Below, in pieces: positions 30,016 through 39,294 of a stretch of DNA of 64,000 bases. Position 1 is the stretch's first letter; the number at the start of each line of letters is the position of its first letter. The translations under genes and the position numbers were made by a program. This DNA comes from Isoetes taiwanensis. Lineage: Eukaryota; Streptophyta; Lycopodiopsida; Isoetales; Isoetaceae. The DNA is taken from contig JAJEKV010000041.1 of assembly GCA_021234155.1 (NCBI GenBank), positions 674,835-738,834 on the forward strand, read 5' to 3'. Below the pieces are notes generated by a model that saw only the letters and a list, made by a program, of their open reading frames with translations, did not search any database and was not told the origin of the DNA.

Positions 30016-31344
30016 ATGGCCCGAACAAAACAGACTGTCAGGAAAGCCCGCCCAGGCGAATCGACCAGCGCCCTTGATTCCAGCACGATTCGGCGCATGC
30101 TTCAGGAGCGCCTCCTTGACCCCAACGGTCAATCTTCTTCGAGTGAGGGAGAACCCTCGAATCAGCACAATAGTGAAGGATCACAGCAGAGAGCAGAGCA
30201 GAATGAGGAGAGAGACCGGCAGGTCCACCGAGAAGAAGAGGTGCACTCAGAAGCGGGAATGGAGATAATTGAAGAAGAAGAGGAGGGAGCACAGAACGAA
30301 GGACCAAGGCTCGTGAGGAGCAGAGACTACCGACTCCCGAGCCCACCATTGAAGAGCAAGTCGAAGCCTGGGTCCGCGAGAAGGAGGCCGAGGAGCGAGA
30401 GGAACAGCGGGAGCCGAGGCTTGAGCCGGCAGAGGAAGAAGACCTCGCTGCGTTTATCGCAAAGTATGAACGCCGAGAAAGGAAAAGGGAACAAAAGAAG
30501 AGGAAGAGGGAAGAGGAGGAGGCGAAAGCGGCAGAGGAACTGAAGCAGAAGAAAGGGAAATGGGTGGGGAGCCCAAGGAAGCTCAAAGAGGTCCCAAAAG
30601 TAAAGAAGCCCAACCCCAAGGTCACCATTACCGAACGGCCACCTGATCAGCCCCCGGCCTCCTCCGAGGATTCTGACGAAGACCATAACCCCAACACTGG
30701 AGGGGCAAGCTCTTCCAAACCCCCCGATCGTTGAGCAGGTGGTAACCGAGCAGGTAGCGCCCGAGGAGGAGCAGCCGGACAAAGTGCAGAAGCCCCCTCC
30801 TTATCCAAAATGGGACAGGAAGAAGCAACCACGACCTGCCCGAGAGTCGTATGTCACAAACCCGGTCAAAATCTATGAGCGCAAGATGAGGGAGCACGAG
30901 GCATACATGAAGGAGTGGGAGGCTTACAACTCCTACTACCAGGAGAATAGGGTCAGAGTCATCGAAGGGGGACACCCAACAAAGCAGCAGACCCTAAGAC
31001 CGCCACCACCAAAGCCCAAGGTCCCGAAAAAGCCAGCAAAGAAGAAGCTTACCAGGAAGGAGACCGAGCGGAGGGCACTACGGGAGATTCGGCACTTCCA
31101 GCGCAGTTACGACCTCCTGATTCCCAGTGCCCCCTTTGCTCGGCTAGTTAGAGAGGTGATGCAGGACTTCAGGACGGACATGAGGGTCACGGATGAGATG
31201 CTGCTGGCACTGCAGGAAGCGGCGGAGCAGAAAATAGTGCAACATTTTGAAGACTCGACGGCTTGCACTGTTCACGCTAAGCGAGTAACCCTTATGAGAC
31301 AAGATATGTATCTTGCTAGTCGCATTAAGGGAGAACGCCCTTAA
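30016..31344 (+). pseudogene. ORF-A: histone H3-like protein with H3 tail, long linker and H3 fold
   Basis: The start codon at 30016 is followed by ARTKQTVRKARPGESTS. The first nine residues equal the H3 tail except A7 to V; position 10 is A instead of S; K4, R8 and K9 are kept. At 31075-31341 lies a complete 89-residue H3 fold (ALREIRHFQRSYDLLIP … IKGERP) that aligns gap-free with canonical H3, about 57% identical by my hand count from memory. C110, H113 and D123 of the H3-H3 interface are kept; K56 and K79 are R, K122 is Q, P121 is R. Loop 1 has normal H3 length, unlike plant CENH3, although LLIP and VTLMR are CENH3-like. Between is a ~260-residue acidic/basic coiled-coil and proline-rich linker. 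The middle (about 30300-30735) reads in a shifted frame that returns, so two compensating breaks (or an intron) exist in this copy. Expected location nucleus, chromatin. No known protein of this architecture comes to mind. Confidence 0.9.
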
Positions 31345-31487
31345 ACCTTTTGTAAATAACCAAAAATTTTGTAATATAAGACAATTTTGAGTACTTTATG
31401 TGTCTGAACTTGTTTAATTAGGGCAAGTTAGCAGGTTTTAGTTTTCATTTTTGGGAAATAGGACATTTGCAGACCGAAAAGTGTGAT
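31345..31487 (+). other. 3' flank of ORF-A
   Basis: AT-rich, with possible plant polyadenylation signals (TTTTGTAAATAA, TTTTGTAATATAAG) within 60 bp of the stop, so ORF-A probably makes its own transcript. Confidence 0.45.
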
Positions 31488-31554
31488 GTCTCACAGGTCG
31501 CGCCTGGTCAAGAAACTAAAGTTTAGTTTTTGGACGAGGCGCTAGCTGTGAGAC
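31488..31554. repeat. 67-bp near-palindrome, copy 3 (promoter module of ORF-B)
   Basis: Arms GTCTCACAGGTCGCGCCTGG and CGAGGCGCTAGCTGTGAGAC, centre AACTAAAGTTTAGTT. Almost identical to copy 4. Confidence 0.9.
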
Positions 31555-31687
31555 CTCGCCCAAACTTGCCCAAAACAGCTCCAATTTGACCAAATAAGGG
31601 GTCAATTCCACCTGATTTGATGAGTCCATCATCCTTACACCCTTATTTTACCTAAATTGGACATGTTTTGATCAAAATGGGACTGAT

Positions 31688-31754
31688 GTCTCACACGTCG
31701 CGCCTGGTCAAGAAACTAAAGTTTAGTTTTTGGACGAGGCGCTAGCTGTGAGAC
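31688..31754. repeat. 67-bp near-palindrome, copy 4 (promoter module of ORF-B)
   Basis: Arms GTCTCACACGTCGCGCCTGG and CGAGGCGCTAGCTGTGAGAC, beginning 200 bp after copy 3. It differs from copy 3 by a single base in 67 (G to C). Confidence 0.9.
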
Positions 31755-31944
31755 CTCCTACCATTTCTTCACCAGAACTTGTCCAAATGATCTTCAACTT
31801 GTTGTGTTACCATCTTTAGGTAATCCAGTCATGCTCAAACCCCTAAATTAGTCTTCCAATTCCCATTTTGACCTCAGTATAGGCTAGAATTGCCCAACCC
31901 CAAGAATTTTCCAAGTCATCCAAAAATTAGGTTTTTCCCTTTTC

Positions 31945-31953
31945 TATAAATAG
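31945..31953 (+). promoter_or_regulatory. TATA box of ORF-B promoter
   Basis: TATAAATAG, identical to the ORF-A box, 121 bp before the ORF-B ATG. It is followed at 32011-32030 by CCAGCTCCCTGAGGCGCTCT, 55 bp before the ATG, the same distance as in ORF-A. Confidence 0.75.
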
Positions 31954-32065
31954 GTCCTTATTTCACACATAGCACCCTACAAGTTTGCTCCTGCCAAATA
32001 AGCCGATTTTCCAGCTCCCTGAGGCGCTCTTGCAACCGTTTGCTACTCTCTTCCTCACTAAACTC

Positions 32066-33595
32066 ATGGCAACCTCCTCGATTTCAAATAGGTATGGTAC
32101 ACAATACGCCATGTTTGCCAGGTCGACATCGATGAGATTTTCCGTGTCTTTCGGAAGGAGATAGATGTCCAAGCAACCTTGCACGCAACCCCAGCCTATA
32201 GCAGAGTCCTGTCTGAATTTCAAGCTAGGGTAGAGCCATCTCTAGTGCAGCTCCCCCCTTGCATAGGCTACTTTGTTCCCAGGCAATCCCTTCAAGCAGC
32301 CTTAGGCGATGTTCCGAACATTGCCAAGTACCTCACAAACAAGGCCCAGCGCACGCCCGAGCCAATGGTCCTGACTGTCAACAGGACCAAGTACTTCTCC
32401 TTCAACACTGCCTTAGCCATTTTCCTTACCCATCGTGCCGAGAACCCCATGGGAGAAACCTCCATTCCCCCCATGGACGTGGACCCAATAGCCACAAAGA
32501 AGAATAAGAACAACTCCTTTCGCAGCTCAATGTGAGCAAGAAGGAAAAGAAGAAAACGAGGAGTCAGAGGAAGAGGATGAGGACTACGTCGAGCTCGACC
32601 CAGTGGAAGAGCAGCGGCTAGCAGAACAAGAGTTACAGGAATTCGAAAGAAGCCGGCAAACTCTCAGGATAGCGCCATCCCTTGGGCTAGGCATCACAAG
32701 CCTAGCCCCCATCATCGTCGAGGGCGAAGAATATTTGCTCCTAAGCGACATCCAAAACCTCCCGGAGTGCAGGAAAAGGGAGTATCGACCGGACGAATTG
32801 CTGCACCAACTCCGGAGAACAGACCTGGACGACTTCATCGTCCGAGGAACTTCCGACTTCCCACTCCAAGTAAGGGAAGCTGACACTTATACGGGAGAGT
32901 CCACCTCCGACATTCAAGCCTATAGCAATATCAGGCAGATTATGGAGGCAGGGCAACTACCGACGGAGGAAGAGTTCCTTGCTCTACAGGAACAGATGGG
33001 GATCCGCCACGCGACCTCGAACATCTTAACGGCAAGTTCTTCAACAACGCCTCCCCGAGCGCGAAGAGGCGAGTTCGACCTAAGGAGAGCTTCAGCAACA
33101 GTCAGAGATTACAGGGAGCTCACCACGGTGGAGGTCGATGACTATGCCGGCCGACACAGCGTTAGAGGCCGAGGAGGCGAGGACCCGTCACGCAACGACA
33201 GGTCGTTGCGGTATTACCTTCCCCTGCTGATGGATGGAAGAATAGCGGTCATTCACCACAAATACATCCCCAGGGGCGAGGAAGGAGTATCGATGCTAAT
33301 TGCACTCTCAGGCTTTGGCCGGCATGCTCGGCTAGCTCCCAACACCGAGTATGCCATCCTGGTGAAGAGAGCGGTAGCACTCGATGTTTTTGACTTCGCC
33401 ATACCTTACAGACGGCAGGGAAGACTGGCAGTGACCGCCGCCTATACCTCCGAGCGCAGGATAGAAGAGTTGGCGAGAGCTTTGCAGGGTGGATCTTCAG
33501 TCAACGTCCTTAGGAACTTAGGTCATTCAGTGGGAACAGCCCAAGTGAAGAAGTTCCTAGAGGATAATCCATCCTACCGGCGTTATCAAGAATAG
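32066..33595 (+). pseudogene. ORF-B: unidentified ~510-residue protein of element A
   Basis: Begins MATSSISN at 32066, shifts frame near 32090, and continues VDIDEIFRVFRKEI, QLPPCIGYFVPRQSLQAALG, VLTVNRTKYFSFNTALAIFL. A second frame change near 32480-32530 leads into an acidic stretch (EESEEEDEDYVELDPVEEQR) and a long C-terminal part ending at 33595. That part includes LGLGITSLAPIIVEGEEYLL, RSLRYYLPLLMDGRIAVIHH, GVSMLIALSGFGRHARLAP and AQVKKFLEDNPSYRRYQE. Codon-like sequence is continuous across both breaks. I find no histone fold, zinc finger, protease or Gag motif. It shares its promoter design with ORF-A and lies between ORF-A and gag. It could be a partner of the H3-like protein or a regulatory or structural protein, but nothing in the sequence shows this. 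Confidence 0.75.
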
Positions 33596-34095
33596 TTAGG
33601 AATCTTGATCCCGGAAGTCTTTTTGTATTAACATATTATATAATATGAATATAGCTTCTTTTGCACTTTAAATGTTTTGTTGATGTATTTTTGTTCCGCA
33701 GCTATACCAACAACACATATAATGCAAGAGAACAAAATAAAACTAACCGTATAGCCATGACCAATTGTGTATGCAGATAGGGAACAACGAATCGGCCGAA
33801 AGGTAACGTAAGGCCCAACAGATGAAGAGACCCCGATAGACAACCCCTTCAAAGGAACCTGTTCAAGGATATGGTCCCCCTAATTCTTTAAGAGGAGATG
33901 TCGCAGATGCTAACAGAGCCGGACCGTGATAAAGGCCCTACTAGCAGCCCAAGCTTCATCCGGCCATTAAACGACACCCAAAGTCGGGAAAGACAAGAGG
34001 AGGAGTAAGAGAAGGAGGTCCCCAGCACGAGACCTCCCCGACCCAAGCTCGACCTCTGATTCTCGAAGTCCGAGAAAGAGGCCGAAAAAGCGCCG
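33596..34095 (+). other. Spacer between ORF-B and gag
   Basis: Contains a polyadenylation-like AT run (TTTTTGTATTAACATATTAT, 33620-33640) and then a decayed segment with acidic/basic codons (33900-34095) that probably belongs to the N-terminus of gag. No intact ORF. Confidence 0.4.
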
Positions 34096-34800
34096 GACCG
34101 TAGAGACGCGCATTTAAGGACACTAAGGCCCCGGATTACCGTAAGAAGGTGGATTCACCCGGCAATGTATGGAAAGCTCCGAATCCTCGAACAGCTCTCT
34201 GGGCGAAATCGTGATCCGCTTAGAGGCGCAGGCATGGCTCGACCAGAATGAGCGAATATGGCAATGCCTACGCATGAAGGATAAGGATAAAGGCAGGTGG
34301 TGGCAAAGCCCACCGAAAAGGGCCGCGACGATATGGTGGAAGGGCTATGCCAAGGCCCATGGTTTGAGCAGCAGATGCATGCCGATTTAAGAAGTTCTCA
34401 AAAGCTTTCAAGAACCACTATGTTCCTCGGGAACACAAGTCGAATATGATGCGCCAGCTTCTACGATTGCAGCAAGGGTTACAAGACGGTGCGTATAAGT
34501 AATCAAGAGTTCATGAGACTAAGGTCAGATGTGCCGGCTCAAATGAGAAACATGCAGTGGAAAGCTACATAGAAGGGCTCAACGAGGAAATCAGGAAACT
34601 TGTAAGGGCAATAGACCCTAAAACAGTATCGGAAGCAGAATCCAAAGCAATTAGTTTGCAAGGATCCGGGCGCGAAAACAGCGCGCAGAGGCAGCCTTTA
34701 CTATCGATAGAGGGAAAGCAACAGGGAGCTACAAATTCCCTAGGGCAGCCAGCCCAAGTCCAAAGAAAGTCCCCCATACAATAGCAAACTGTGGGAAACA
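34096..34800 (+). pseudogene. gag of element A
   Basis: Three frames together give a retrotransposon Gag domain: LGEIVIRLEAQAWLDQNERI, then WWKGYAK, then (34390-34560) FKNHYVPREHKSNMMRQLL and LQQG, EFMRLRSDV, and (34557-34784) YIEGLNEEIRKLVRAIDPKT. The order W…F--HY-P---K--M…L-QG---V-EF---F matches the Ty3-type Gag core. No CCHC knuckle is clear after it; the Lys/Gln-rich stretch at 34770-34920 may be its remains. At least three frame breaks, so non-functional. Confidence 0.75.
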
Positions 34801-35600
34801 ACAGAAAGAAAGCAGGTGTCCTTCAAGGACAAACAGAAGGCTCCAACCACCGAAAAGCAAAGACGGTCCTTCTTACAGCGATGCCCAAGGAGAAAAGGCA
34901 AGAATGCATAGAGAAGCAGCTCGCTTTAGATGTTTCCAGCCGGCCACCGAACGCTTAACCGCCCATTTGTTATGAGCTCAGCCACGCGTAATTGGGGGAT
35001 GGGATACTCCGTCGACGAGGACGGGCGAGGAAGCACGCCGATTACATTCTGTGGTGAGTGCCACATCTTCGCCGCTATAGATACGTAATGTGCAGACCCA
35101 AGATAAGGTAATCTCCACAAGGGGAAAGGCAAAGGCCAAGTCTTTCATAGTCTTGATAGACTCGAAGTAGCCATAACTTCGCATCCCCGAGGATGGTTGA
35201 AATGTTGAAATTGAAACCTCTAAAGTCCAAACCAAGACCCGTAATCTTGGCAAGCGGGCAAGAAGACATACAACCGGCAAAAGGATCAACTTCGACATCG
35301 ACTTGCCGTGGATTAATATCCGATGGGGGCAGAAGTAATGGGCATTGGCAAATATGACTTGATCATTGGAATGGAGTACCTTGACCAGCAGGGCCATCAT
35401 TGATTGTGGAAAGCGGAAGGTGACCTTCCCAACGCCCGACGGCAAAAAGCCATTGAGATCACAGATAAAGAAGTTACTCCCATCATGCGGTGTATGTCCG
35501 TTAAGAAGTCGCTCAAGTCTATAAAGAGCGAAAGGTGTAGCATACATCTTCAAACTCGAGGTTGAGGAACCCGAGTCGAGGGAAGCAAAGAAGACAAAGT
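34801..35600 (+). pseudogene. Protease region of element A
   Basis: A decayed stretch. At about 35125-35165 the plus strand reads KAKSFIVLIDSK, probably the aspartic protease active-site strand (LIDSG) with the glycine codon lost. Further on are HYRMYV-like and MGIGKYDLIIGMEYLDQQGH fragments (35337-35395), matching the DxxxGMxWL block at the end of Ty3 protease domains (DLIIGMEYL). Stops in all frames. Confidence 0.6.
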
Positions 35601-35699
35601 GCTCAAGAAGTTGCCCAAGCAAATCGCCAACTTGATCACGAGTTCCACGATCTCTTTCCGATGAGATCGAGAAGCTTCCTCCTTACTGGGGAGTAGAGT

Positions 35700-36600
35700 G
35701 TGAGATAGCACTCGAACCGTGGGACCAAGCCGACGAGCAAGGCCCCATATAGAATGACCACACATGAACTCACCTGAGCTAAAGAAGCAATTATAAGAAT
35801 TGCTCGATCTAGGCTTCATCAGCCTAGCGCCTCACCATTTGGGGCACCCATCCTCTTTGTCAAGAAGAAGGATGGAAGCTTGAGGATGTGCATAGACTAC
35901 GCAAATTGAACAAGCACACCATCAAGAACAAGTACGCACTCCCCGCATCGCACGAATCCGATGGATCAGCTCCAAGGGGCAAAGGTCTTCCAAGATCGAC
36001 CTAAGGTCGTGGTATCACCGTGATCGTAATAAAGGAAGAGGACATCCACAAAACGGCTTTCGAACCGGTATGGGCATTACGAGTTCACCGTAATGCCATT
36101 TGGGCTATCTAACGCCCAGCCACGCTCATGAGACTTATGAACGACATTTTCGTGAGAATACTTGGACACCTTTGTGATAGTATTCTTCGACGATATTCCG
36201 TGTACAAAGAAATCTGTTGAAGAGCATGTACAACACGTAAGAAAGGTGTTCGAGAAGTTAAAAAGGCATCGGTTATGCGCCAAGTTGTCGGCGCCACTTC
36301 GCAACAGAGAAGGTGGAATACCCTGGTCATGTGATTTCAGCAGAAGGAATCTCGGCTGCACTCGCCAAGATTGAAGCAAGAATCCAATGACCGCACCAAA
36401 GAACGCCCATGAGGTCGGTTTCCTTGGCCTAGCAGTGGTATTACGTAAAGTTCGTGGAAGAACTTCAAAAGATAGCAGCCCCATTGACAGGGCTTGACAA
36501 AGGCGAGAAAGTGAAAATTGGGCGCACCATTGGCTCAAGAAAGCCCAGCAAAGATTTGAATTGTTAAAGGAAGCTTTAACAACCGCCCCGCCTTAACCCC
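35700..36600 (+). pseudogene. Reverse transcriptase of element A
   Basis: Fragments in correct order across frames: [20 protein letters not shown] (35838-35900; palm block with the first catalytic Asp region), NKHTIKNKYALP, SKIDLR and IKEEDIHKTAFEPVW (35990-36075), VIVFFDDIPCTKKSVEEHVQ (36170-36230; the YxDD-type motif as FFDD) and KVFEKLKRHRLCAKLS. Indels of one or two bases separate nearly every block, so no working enzyme is possible. Minus-strand ORFs here are shadows. Confidence 0.85.
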
Positions 36601-36960
36601 GCCGTAATCCTAAAAGGACAAGTTAGTGGCGACGGACGCAAAGCAAGATAGCCACAGTGCAAAGGTTCATGCAAGAAGAGCGGGTAATAGCGCATTTACT
36701 CAAGGAAGATGAACGACGCCGAACGCTAATTCCGGACGATGACCAAGAGCTGCTAGCAGCTTGTCGTATGCTGAGAATCTGAGGCATTACCTCTTAGGGA
36801 GGAAGTTCCAGCTGGAGACTGATCACCAGAGCCTCCAGTACGTATTCACGCAACCACATCTCAATCTGAGGCAGCGAAGGTGGATGGAGTTTCTCGAGGA
36901 GTACGACTTTGAGATAGTTACAAGCCCGGGAAGCTTAATGTGGTAGCAGATGCGCTTTCA
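36600..36960 (+). pseudogene. RNase H and RT tail of element A
   Basis: Frame 36761-36946 has NLRHYLLGRKFQLETDHQSL, QYVFTQPHLNLRQRRWMEFL and EEYDFEIV, the C-terminal half of Ty3 RNase H (the RHYLLGRKF--TDHQSL block with its Asp). Upstream DDQELLA is in another frame. The tail leads into VVADALSRHP, the standard RH-INT junction. Confidence 0.85.
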
Positions 36961-38160
36961 AGGCATCCGCTGACAACCAGAGTGCACTGCAACGCAATCT
37001 CGATGCTTTTCAGCGATTTCGGGAAAAAGATAGAAGAAACCTTGCCAACGGATGTGGACTTCAAGGAAGTATGGGCAAGCTTGTGCAAGGAAGCGAGAAC
37101 GGATAAGGAGAGGGAAGCCTTCAAAAATTTTAAGAAGGAAGGTAACCTCCTATACCATAAGAACAAGTTGTGCGTGCCGGAATCATCTGGAGTAAGAAAG
37201 TTGATCCTCCACGACACCCACAACAGCCCAATAGCTGGCCACGCAGGATTCATGAAAACATACTTTAAAGTGTGTAGCAGCTACTATTGGCCAGGAATGA
37301 AGAAGCAGATAGCTCGCCACATCAAGGAGTGTCAGCTATGCCAGCAAACGAAGGCCGAACAACTTCGAATTCCAGGGGCATTGGAACCATTAGCGGTGCC
37401 AAACGCTAAGTGGGAGGTCGTCAGCATGGACTTTATAACAGGACTGCCAAGGACAATAAGAGATAAGGATGCCTTGTATGGTCGTGGTCGACAAGTTGTC
37501 GAACATGGCCCATTTTGTGCCTTGCAGGACCACGGACACAGCTATGGATACGGCAAAGCTCTTCACCAAGGAGATCTTCAGACTCCATGGAATGCCAAGA
37601 GAAATTATCTCCGACCGAGATCCGAAGTTCATGAGTGCCTTCCGCGTGATCTTCACAACGATTGGAACGGTTATCCATGAGCACGGCCTATCATCCACGT
37701 ATCGGATGGGCAAACGGAGCGTATCAACGTAATATTGGAAGACATGTTCAAATTATGTCCGAACAAGCAAGGCATGTGGGAGGAATTTATTCGCTTGGTG
37801 GAGTTTATGCATAATAGCACCAAGCGTGAATCATCCCAAATGTCGCCATTCATGATCAACTACGGCTACCAATGCCTAACTCCGCATTAATTTGGCACAA
37901 CCCCGTCAAAAGTGGAAGTCTCAAGCAAAGAAATGTTGAGCGACATGCAAAGCAGCTTGTGGAAGAAGTTCGAGGGTACCTTCTAGCAAAGAAGGAGTCG
38001 GCGTGTAAGAGCATTGCCTACAAACACCTGGACAAAGAGAATTCCAAGTTGGAGAGGATGTATGGCTCAAGATCAAGGTAAAGCAGCGAAGCTCCGCGAT
38101 CGAAATTGCAAGAAGCTTGCTCCAAGGTGGGCTGGACCCTTCGTAAATAATCAAGAGAGT
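36940..38160 (+). pseudogene. Integrase of element A
   Basis: Starts VVADALSRHPLTTRVHCNAI. HHCC domain: LILHDTHNSPIAGHAGFMKT … HIKECQLCQQTKAEQL, all four ligands kept. Core: [16 protein letters not shown] (first Asp), then, after a frameshift at about 37475, [33 protein letters not shown] (second Asp); the third catalytic block ([13 protein letters not shown]) is at 37690-37740 with [18 protein letters not shown] split over frames. The C-terminal GPF/Y module (37980-38230) is broken. One of the better-preserved parts of the element. Confidence 0.9.
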
Positions 38161-38324
38161 GGGTAACCAATCCTACAAAGTTAGACTTGCCAAAGACACC
38201 TAAAGATCCACAAAGTCTTCCACGTGAGTTTGCCAAGAAGCACACTCCCAACTCGATGAAGTCTCGACACTCCAACGATGTTGGAAATGACAAAGAGCAG
38301 ATAGAAATAGTTCCGAACTAATTC

Positions 38325-38540
38325 TTGATAAACGCATTCAAGAAAACAAGGAGATCGGAGTTTCTCCAATACTTGGTCAAGTGGAAACACTTGCCGGTGA
38401 AAGACGACATGGGTACAGCTTATGGAGCAATGGGACGGCAAGGTCATCTCCGAAGAAATCGGCTCAGGCATGTCGATTTGTGTAGATTAATAACTTGCCT
38501 AGTTAAGTATAATCTACGCATGCAGCCTATGAGGTAAGGG
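38325..38540 (+). pseudogene. Chromodomain remnant at integrase C-terminus, element A
   Basis: Encodes KKTRRSEFLQYLVKWKHLPV, then KDDMGTAYGAM. This is the chromodomain beta-sheet (YLVKWKHLP) of chromovirus integrases; the helix-forming part (ATWVLKQDLEKQYP in element B) is scrambled by indels. Intact relatives would bind methylated H3 tails. Confidence 0.8.
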
Positions 38541-39283
38541 TTGCATGCGTTGTTACCGATGATGAGATTACTACGGTGATCTCTAGGACGGGTGTAATGT
38601 CGGTAGTAGGCATGACCAAGGTCTTTGCTTGGAAAGTCTACTTCTGTCCCACGGGAGTAGACGACCTCGAGAGATAAGAGGTCATTCAAGAAATGCATTG
38701 ATAGGAAAAGCACCTCTAGCCCCATATATGCTTTGATAGGAGGAATCTGGCCTTCACGCCCCATATACGGGAAGGACCTATCCTCCACGGGCAACTAAAG
38801 GTGTAGGCATGAGCCATATAGGCATTATAGGCGCTGCCTCCTCGCCAAGATGGAAGAATCATCCTCTTCCCACGGAGATTAGCCATGCATTCATGTAGAT
38901 AGGTGGGTGGTCACCATATAACCAAAATTTTATTAATAATAATGGTACTAACGTGAGTGTTGACCTCGCAGCCAATAGAGCCCGGAGGGCCGAGGTCGAA
39001 TCTATTGAAGACTTGCAACACAATTTTGTTGTAATGTGTTGCAAGGAATAACGAGTACCTCGAAGAATAATTGTACATATAATAATAAAACCGAAACAAT
39101 AGGAGTTATTGTTATAATGACATAAGTGATAACTAGTGGATTGAATAATAGTATAATAATGTTCTATAAATATTACCTTGAGGTAATCCTATTAAATGTT
39201 ATGTCCTATGCATGAGGTTGATTGCAGGTTAAGAAGATCCCAAGGTGGGGAGACCCACGATGCTGCGGACAACATCAATTCAA
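38541..39283 (+). other. 3' untranslated region of element A
   Basis: No gene. It is AT-rich from 38920 and leads to the polypurine tract. Confidence 0.6.
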
Positions 39284-39294
39284 GATGGGGAGAA
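39284..39294 (+). promoter_or_regulatory. Polypurine tract of element A
   Basis: GATGGGGAGAA directly before the 3' LTR. The same position in element B reads AAGGGGGGAGAA. Confidence 0.8.

Noticed and set aside
30038-30975. Long minus-strand frames rich in Leu, Phe, Ser and Arg opposite ORF-A
   Set aside because: They are antisense shadows of the purine-rich, Glu/Lys-coding linker of ORF-A. Composition explains their length.
30016-31344. That ORF-A is simply the host CENH3 gene
   Set aside because: It lies between the PBS and gag of an LTR element, shares its promoter module with ORF-B, has an H3-type N-terminus and no loop 1 insertion. It may descend from such a gene, but it is part of the element now.
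34565-37859. Numerous minus-strand ORFs across gag-pol of element A
   Set aside because: Plus-strand RT, RNase H and integrase motifs are clear; the minus frames have no recognisable motif.
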